Shown here one piece after another: positions 59,419 through 64,000 of a stretch of DNA of 64,000 bases. The notes below the pieces were generated by a model. That model ran no database searches. It was not told the DNA's origin and worked only from the letters and a program-made list of their open reading frames with translations. The number at the start of each line of letters is the position of its first letter. Position 1 is the stretch's first letter. A program made the translations under genes and the position numbers. The DNA is from Dyella caseinilytica (lineage in GTDB: Bacteria > Pseudomonadota > Gammaproteobacteria > Xanthomonadales > Rhodanobacteraceae): assembly GCF_016865235.1 (NCBI RefSeq), contig NZ_CP064030.1, positions 1,116,001 to 1,180,000 on the forward strand, written 5' to 3'.

Positions 59419-60587
59419 CAATGGCCACACGCCAACTTCCCGAGCGTGCACTGCCATCTTGGCAGCGTGCCGTTCTGAAGGTGGGAAGCAATCTGCTTGC
59501 CGCCGATGGCGGTGGATTGACGCCGCGCTACGCAGAGGGTTTGGCTGCCTTTATCCATGCCAGCCATGCCGCCGGGCGCCAAGTTGTGCTGGTTTCGTCG
59601 GGTGCGGTTGCGGCAGGCCGCGCCTTGATGCGTGAACATGCTGCGCCTGGGGTTGATCTTGCGGCGCGCCAGGCGCTTGCCGCGCTTGGCCAAGCGCCCA
59701 TGATTGCTCTGTGGCAGGGTTTGTCGGAGCGGCCGGTCGCACAAGTGCTGCTTACCCATGACGACCTGCGCAATCGCCGCCGTTATCTGAACGCGCGCGC
59801 CACCTTGCGCGAGCTGCTTGCTTTGGGTGTCCTGCCAGTCGTCAATGAAAACGACACTGTCGCCGTGGACGAACTCAAGCTGGGCGACAACGATAATCTG
59901 GCCGCGATTGTTGCCGCGCTGGTCGACGCGGATTTGTTGCTGATCGCTTCCGACGTCGATGCACTGTACAGCGCTGATCCGCGCCGCGACCCTCAGGCGC
60001 AGCCCCTTGGACACGTACCCGAGCTCACGCCCGAAGTCATCGCCATGGCCAGCGGTAGCGGCACTGCCGTAGGCACCGGCGGCATGCGCACCAAATTGGA
60101 GGCGGCCGCCAAGGCGGCAAACGCAGGCATTCCTACCGCCCTGTTCAGCGGACGCGATCCTGGAACGGTGGGTGCACTGGCGCAGGGTTTACTGCGTGGC
60201 ACCCTGATCGACGTGGCCCGCAATCGCATGCAGGCGCGTAAATACTGGTTGCGACATGCGCCAGCAGGCAGCGGCCGGATTCGCGTGGACGCCGGTGCCA
60301 CACGCGCGCTGCTCGGTGGGCGCGCATCGCTGTTGCCCGGCGGTATCGTTGCGGTGTCGGGCGAATTCCACCGCGGTGACCTGGTGGAAATCGTCGATGG
60401 CGCCGATCGGCCAATCGCACGTGGCCTGTGCCAATACAGCGCTGTTGACGTGATGCGCCTGGCAGGTCGTCACAGCCGGGAGATCGGTCAACTGCTTGGC
60501 TACAGCTATGGCGCCGAGATCGTACATCGCGACGATCTAGCTACCCTTGTGAATCCTGAAGCGACTGCTGGAGGAATGGACGCATGA
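59415..60587 (+). CDS. proB: Glutamate 5-kinase
   Basis: A 390-residue kinase with an amino-acid kinase domain (VLKVGSNLLAAD, VLVSSGAVAAG, VNENDTVAVDELKLGDNDNLAA) and a C-terminal PUA domain (RIRVDAGATRALLGGRASLLPGG). It makes glutamyl 5-phosphate, the first step of proline synthesis, and is normally inhibited by proline. ATGA overlaps join it to the cupin gene and to proA. Confidence 0.95.
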   Translation: MTMATRQLPERALPSWQRAVLKVGSNLLAADGGGLTPRYAEGLAAFIHASHAAGRQVVLVSSGAVAAGRALMREHAAPGVDLAARQALAALGQAPMIALWQGLSERPVAQVLLTHDDLRNRRRYLNARATLRELLALGVLPVVNENDTVAVDELKLGDNDNLAAIVAALVDADLLLIASDVDALYSADPRRDPQAQPLGHVPELTPEVIAMASGSGTAVGTGGMRTKLEAAAKAANAGIPTALFSGRDPGTVGALAQGLLRGTLIDVARNRMQARKYWLRHAPAGSGRIRVDAGATRALLGGRASLLPGGIVAVSGEFHRGDLVEIVDGADRPIARGLCQYSAVDVMRLAGRHSREIGQLLGYSYGAEIVHRDDLATLVNPEATAGGMDA

Positions 60588-61855
60588 GCGAAATTCGCAA
60601 CCTGGCTCTGGCATGCCGTGACGCGGCGCAAGTGATGTTTGCACTAGATAGCGACACCAAGCGTAAACTGCTACGCGACATGGCCGATGCACTGGAAGCG
60701 CAATGCGACATCATCCTTGCTGCTAACGCGCATGATTTGCAGGAAGCCCACGCGAAAGGCATTCAGGGCGCGATGCTTGATCGCCTGAAGCTGGATCAGC
60801 CACGCGTAGCCGGCATCGCCACCGCTGTGCGCGAAATCGCCGCGTTGCCTGATCCGGTGGGTCTCGTGACCCGTCGCGAGACTCGTCCGAACGGACTGGA
60901 AGTGGAGCGTGTGCGTATTCCGCTCGGCGTGATCGCGATGATCTACGAAGCACGCCCGAACGTTACCGCTGACGCCGCAGCGCTGTGTCTGATGGCGGGC
61001 AATGCGGTGATCTTGCGCGGCGGCTCGGAAGCCATCCACTCGAACGTAGCGATTGCCAACGTACTGCGCGACGTACTCGAACACCATGATATTCCCTCTG
61101 CAGCCTTGACCTTGATCGAGGATCTGCGTCGGGAAACCATGGTTGAGCTGCTGCAGCTCAGCGATATCGTGGATCTGGCGATTCCACGTGGTGGGGAAGG
61201 CTTGATCCGCTTTGTTGCCGAACACGCACGCGTGCCGGTGATCAAGCACTATAAAGGCGTCTGTCACCTCTTCGTCGATGCGTCTGCTGACGAAGCGCTG
61301 GCGCTGAATTTGCTGGTGGATGGCAAGACTTCGCGGCCCGGTGTTTGCAATGCGTTGGAGACATTGCTGATTCATCGCGATATCGCTGCTTCCTTTTTGC
61401 CGCAAGCGGTACGGGCGCTGGAGGAACGTGGTGTCGAATTGCGTGGCTGCGAGCGCTCCCGTGCGATCGCTCCAGGCATGCGTGCCGCCACGGACGACGA
61501 TTACGCAGCGGAGTTCCTGGACTTGATCCTTGCCGTGCGCGTGGTCGACGATCTTGGCGCAGGCATCGGTCATATCCAGCGCTTCGGTTCCGACCACACG
61601 GAAGTGATTGTCACGCGCGACCACGAAGCAGCACGCCGATTCATACAAGCGATTCGTTCTGCGGTCGTCATGGTCAATGCGTCGTCGCGCTTTTCTGATG
61701 GCGGCGAATTGGGTCTGGGTGCCGAAATCGGCATTTCCACGACCCGCCTGCACGCCTACGGTCCCATGGGAGCTGAGGCGCTTACCGTGGAGCGATTTGT
61801 GGTGCGTGGTGAAGGGCAGACCCGGCATCCTGCCAGCCGCCTGGAGGGTGGCTAG
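60584..61855 (+). CDS. proA: Glutamate-5-semialdehyde dehydrogenase
   Basis: A 423-residue aldehyde-dehydrogenase-fold enzyme acting after ProB. The catalytic Cys is in SRPGVCNALETLLIH; LGVIAMIYEARPNVTADAA and LRGGSEAIHSN are typical. Its ATG overlaps the proB stop (ATGA), and it ends the long rightward operon. Confidence 0.96.
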   Translation: MSEIRNLALACRDAAQVMFALDSDTKRKLLRDMADALEAQCDIILAANAHDLQEAHAKGIQGAMLDRLKLDQPRVAGIATAVREIAALPDPVGLVTRRETRPNGLEVERVRIPLGVIAMIYEARPNVTADAAALCLMAGNAVILRGGSEAIHSNVAIANVLRDVLEHHDIPSAALTLIEDLRRETMVELLQLSDIVDLAIPRGGEGLIRFVAEHARVPVIKHYKGVCHLFVDASADEALALNLLVDGKTSRPGVCNALETLLIHRDIAASFLPQAVRALEERGVELRGCERSRAIAPGMRAATDDDYAAEFLDLILAVRVVDDLGAGIGHIQRFGSDHTEVIVTRDHEAARRFIQAIRSAVVMVNASSRFSDGGELGLGAEIGISTTRLHAYGPMGAEALTVERFVVRGEGQTRHPASRLEGG

Positions 61856-61864
61856 ACAAGGCTG

Positions 61865-61905
61865 TTGACCCGTTTCGCGGTTGGGAAGCGGGTCAATGAC
61901 GTTTT
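61865..61905 (+). terminator. Terminator-like hairpin after proA
   Basis: TTGACCCGTTTC pairs with GAAGCGGGTCAA (12 bp, one G-U) around an 8-nt loop, then TGACGTTTT. It lies between convergent proA and kynU. Confidence 0.65.
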
Positions 61906-61944
61906 AGCGGGTGTCCGACTGTCGTTTTCAGCCGAGGGCTTGAG

Positions 61945-63225
61945 TCAAGTCAGTTTTTTCCAGGCGCGTACTGCTTCCGCAAATGCCAGGCAATCGGCAA
62001 AACGGTTGTAGAGCGGGGCCGGCGAAATGCGGATCACATCCGGCTCACGCCAGTCGCCGATGATGCCATGCTCCATCAGGTATTCGAACAGCGCACGCCC
62101 TTGCTCGCGACCACCAAGCACGCGAATGGAGAGCTGTGAACCGCGGCGTTCGGCTTCTTTGGGTGTGATGATATCCAGCACATCAGCCAGCTGAGTTTGC
62201 ACCAGCCATTCCAGATAGCCGGTAAGTTGCAGCGATTTTTCGCGCAGGCGTTGCATGCCTGCGCGATGGAAAATCTCCAGCGAGATACGCAACGGCACCA
62301 GCGCGAGAATGGGTGGGTTGGAAAGCTGCCAGCCATCCGCTCCGGCCGTGGGCACGAATTCGGGTCCCATCTGGAATCGTGTGTGCTTGTCATGCCCCCA
62401 CCAACCAGCGAAGCGGGGTAGGGTGGCATGAGCATGCCGAGCGTGTACGAAAGCACCGCCAACGGCGCCAGGACCCGAGTTCAGGTATTTGTAACTGCAC
62501 CAGATGGCAAAGTCGGCACCGCTGTCATGCAACTGCAGTGGAAGATTGCCAACAGCGTGGGCGAGATCGAAGCCCACGACGCAGCCGTGTTTATGTGCAA
62601 GCGTGGTGATCGCTTTCAGATCGAACGTCTGGCCGTTGCGGTATTGCACCCCAGGCAGCATCACCAGTGCGATGCGCGAGCCATGCTCAGCCAGCGCGCG
62701 TTCGATGGCGCCCATGGAAAGGGTGCCGTTCGGCTCATCGCCTTCCAGCTCGATCAGCGACAGCTTCGGGCTGAAGCCGTGATAACGGATCTGCGATTCC
62801 ACCGCATAGCGATCGGTCGGAAAGGCACCCGCTTCGATCAGGATCGCATGACGATCGGGCGTAGGGCGGTAGAAGCTCACCATCATCAGGTGCAGATTGA
62901 CGCCCAGCGTGTTCATCGCGACGACTTCTTCAGGCTGAGCGCCGACGACTTCAGCCAGATGATCGCGCACGAATTCGTGGTAATCCATCCACGGCAAACG
63001 GCCTTTGAAATGGCCTTCTACGCCTAGTTCACCCCAGTAGCTGAGTTCTGCGTTGACCGCTTCGCGCACGGCGCGCGGCTGCAGGCCCAGGGAGTTGCCG
63101 CAGAAGTAGTGGCTTTCGCCGCCTTCATGCGGCGGGATCAGAAATTCGTCGCGAAACGTGCGCAGCGGATCGGCGGCATCGCGAGCCTGGGCCCAGGCGG
63201 TAGTGGCTTCATACGGTGCGGACAT
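61945..63225 (-). CDS. kynU: Kynureninase
   Basis: A 426-residue PLP enzyme that cleaves kynurenine or 3-hydroxykynurenine to anthranilates and alanine. The N-terminal FCGNSLGLQPRA, the PLP-binding Lys in IWCSYKYLNSGPG and the GFDLAHAVGN segment are typical. The ATG at 63225 is preferred; another at 63252 is in frame. It is downstream of a small exported protein and of an ACMSD-like gene on the same strand. Confidence 0.95.
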   Translation of the reverse strand: MSAPYEATTAWAQARDAADPLRTFRDEFLIPPHEGGESHYFCGNSLGLQPRAVREAVNAELSYWGELGVEGHFKGRLPWMDYHEFVRDHLAEVVGAQPEEVVAMNTLGVNLHLMMVSFYRPTPDRHAILIEAGAFPTDRYAVESQIRYHGFSPKLSLIELEGDEPNGTLSMGAIERALAEHGSRIALVMLPGVQYRNGQTFDLKAITTLAHKHGCVVGFDLAHAVGNLPLQLHDSGADFAIWCSYKYLNSGPGAVGGAFVHARHAHATLPRFAGWWGHDKHTRFQMGPEFVPTAGADGWQLSNPPILALVPLRISLEIFHRAGMQRLREKSLQLTGYLEWLVQTQLADVLDIITPKEAERRGSQLSIRVLGGREQGRALFEYLMEHGIIGDWREPDVIRISPAPLYNRFADCLAFAEAVRAWKKLT

Positions 63226-63295
63226 CAGTGCATTCCAACTTGGTTCGTACATGGCCCGTGAGACGGGGCATGACAGATAGACAACACGCGGGCGA

Positions 63296-63817
63296 TCAAG
63301 TGCCTAGCGTCGAGGCAATCGAGCTGCAACCTTTGTCAAACGTCGCCGCCCATTGCTGCCCCGCTTCGCTGGCCGACGGGCGTGCGCAACGCAGCTGTAT
63401 CGCATGACCGTCGTGGAACCAGTAGCGCTCGATATAGGTGTATGGCGTGCCGCTCTCGCTCGCTGTGTAGACGAAACTGTTCTGGTCGCTCGATCTGCTC
63501 TGGCCGGGCTGATAGTCCTTCAGCTGCTTCGCCTTGGCGACGGCGCCGCCGACGTAGTCGTTGAAGTCCTGCAGGTTCGTTACCTGCTTCACCGTGACGC
63601 TGACACGCGCGAGCGTGGTGCTTGCGCTGGGTGATGGATCGGGCACTTGGAACACGCGTACTTCCGGATCGCCATCGACCTGCATGATGCCTACCCAGTT
63701 GGACGGCGTGCTGAAGTGCACACTGCCGGACGCCATGCTGACATCGTCGGCTTGCGCCACTGTGAAGCCGCCAAGCAGCAGTGCGGTAGTCACGATCATG
63801 TAACGCCGGAAATTCAT
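63296..63817 (-). CDS. Small exported protein of unknown function
   Basis: A 173-residue protein with a signal peptide (YMIVTTALLLGGFTVAQA). The mature part (VHFSTPSNWVGIMQVDGDPE, IERYWFHDGHAIQLRC) has two Cys near the C-terminus and no family I know. AGGAG is 6 nt before the ATG. The ATG overlaps the stop of the upstream ACMSD-like gene (ATGA), so it is coupled to the kynurenine genes. Confidence 0.72.
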   Translation of the reverse strand: MNFRRYMIVTTALLLGGFTVAQADDVSMASGSVHFSTPSNWVGIMQVDGDPEVRVFQVPDPSPSASTTLARVSVTVKQVTNLQDFNDYVGGAVAKAKQLKDYQPGQSRSSDQNSFVYTASESGTPYTYIERYWFHDGHAIQLRCARPSASEAGQQWAATFDKGCSSIASTLGT

Positions 63818-64000
63818 GCGTGCTCCTGAACATTATTGGAAAGGAAGCGTTGTTGCGGCAGCCCCAGCCACTCCAGCGCCGTGCCGTGAAACAGGCGGGC
63901 GCGGGTCGGGTCGTCCAGTTTCAGCGACTCGATGCCGCTACCCGGTTCCTGCTCCCCCAGCGGGAAAGGATAGTCGGTACCGAGCATCACGCGGTCGACG
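63814..64000 (-). CDS. ACMSD-like amidohydrolase, 3' end only
   Basis: The last 61 codons of a minus-strand gene cut by the window edge. The segment VDRVMLGTDYPFPLGEQEPG is the C-terminal signature of 2-amino-3-carboxymuconate 6-semialdehyde decarboxylase and its relatives, with the metal-binding Asp in GTDYPF. It would supply 2-aminomuconate semialdehyde to the dehydrogenase at 15177. The rest of the gene is outside the window. Confidence 0.75.
   Translation of the reverse strand, partial: VDRVMLGTDYPFPLGEQEPGSGIESLKLDDPTRARLFHGTALEWLGLPQQRFLSNNVQEHA

Overview
The window is a GC-rich gammaproteobacterial chromosome segment. Several features point to the Xanthomonadales, probably Rhodanobacteraceae (a Dyella/Luteibacter/Frateuria-like genus). 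The arginine genes are of the Xanthomonas type: an acetylornithine carbamoyltransferase, an acetylcitrulline deacetylase and a fused acetylglutamate kinase/synthase. A FimX-like protein, an ohrR-ohr operon, a DksA with a long basic tail, and dispersed GGGATCCA-type and CTCTCCC-type inverted repeats agree with this. The genus is an inference; no rRNA or tRNA gene was seen.

Layout. 1-13,900: mixed metabolic and stress genes (SDR, GNAT, rhlE, MFS carrier, FKBP isomerase, ohrR-ohr, a secreted serpin, an NlpC/P60 lipoprotein, a TonB-domain protein, an EreA/ChaN-like exported protein, a DadA-like oxidase, glutathione reductase, HutG). 14,000-17,700: a minus-strand operon that looks like the lower kynurenine/2-aminomuconate pathway (SDR, semialdehyde dehydrogenase, carbonic anhydrase, RidA-type deaminase). 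17,700-27,300: housekeeping (asnS, IscA-type protein, rpsF-rpsR-rplI, dnaB, alr, a toxin-antitoxin pair, radA). 27,400-30,215: an AT-richer island with two PAAR-like proteins, a candidate cell-wall hydrolase effector and two tandem exported paralogues that look like immunity proteins. Most junctions there are 4-bp ATGA overlaps. 30,400-50,500: ypjD, ffh, rpsP-rimM-trmD-rplS, fimX, epmB/efp, mtaD-ubiG-gph, folE2, pyrC, yidD, dksA, sufE, cysS. 50,570-61,900: arginine and proline biosynthesis (argF', argG, argE', argBA, argC, argH, proB, proA). 61,945-64,000: kynureninase, a small exported protein and the end of an ACMSD-like decarboxylase.

Two items stand out. First, PAAR-PAAR-hydrolase-immunity-immunity looks like an orphan type VI secretion effector module with a SleB-like toxin and duplicated periplasmic immunity. 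Second, the argF' leader carries a 34-codon reading frame with a cluster of Arg codons, an intrinsic terminator just before argF', and an 8-nt segment at the leader's stop codon that is perfectly complementary to the terminator's left arm. This is the architecture of classical ribosome-mediated attenuation, here apparently sensing arginine.

Start sites were chosen from ribosome-binding sites, overlaps and family lengths. All functional assignments rest on reading protein motifs; no database search was run.
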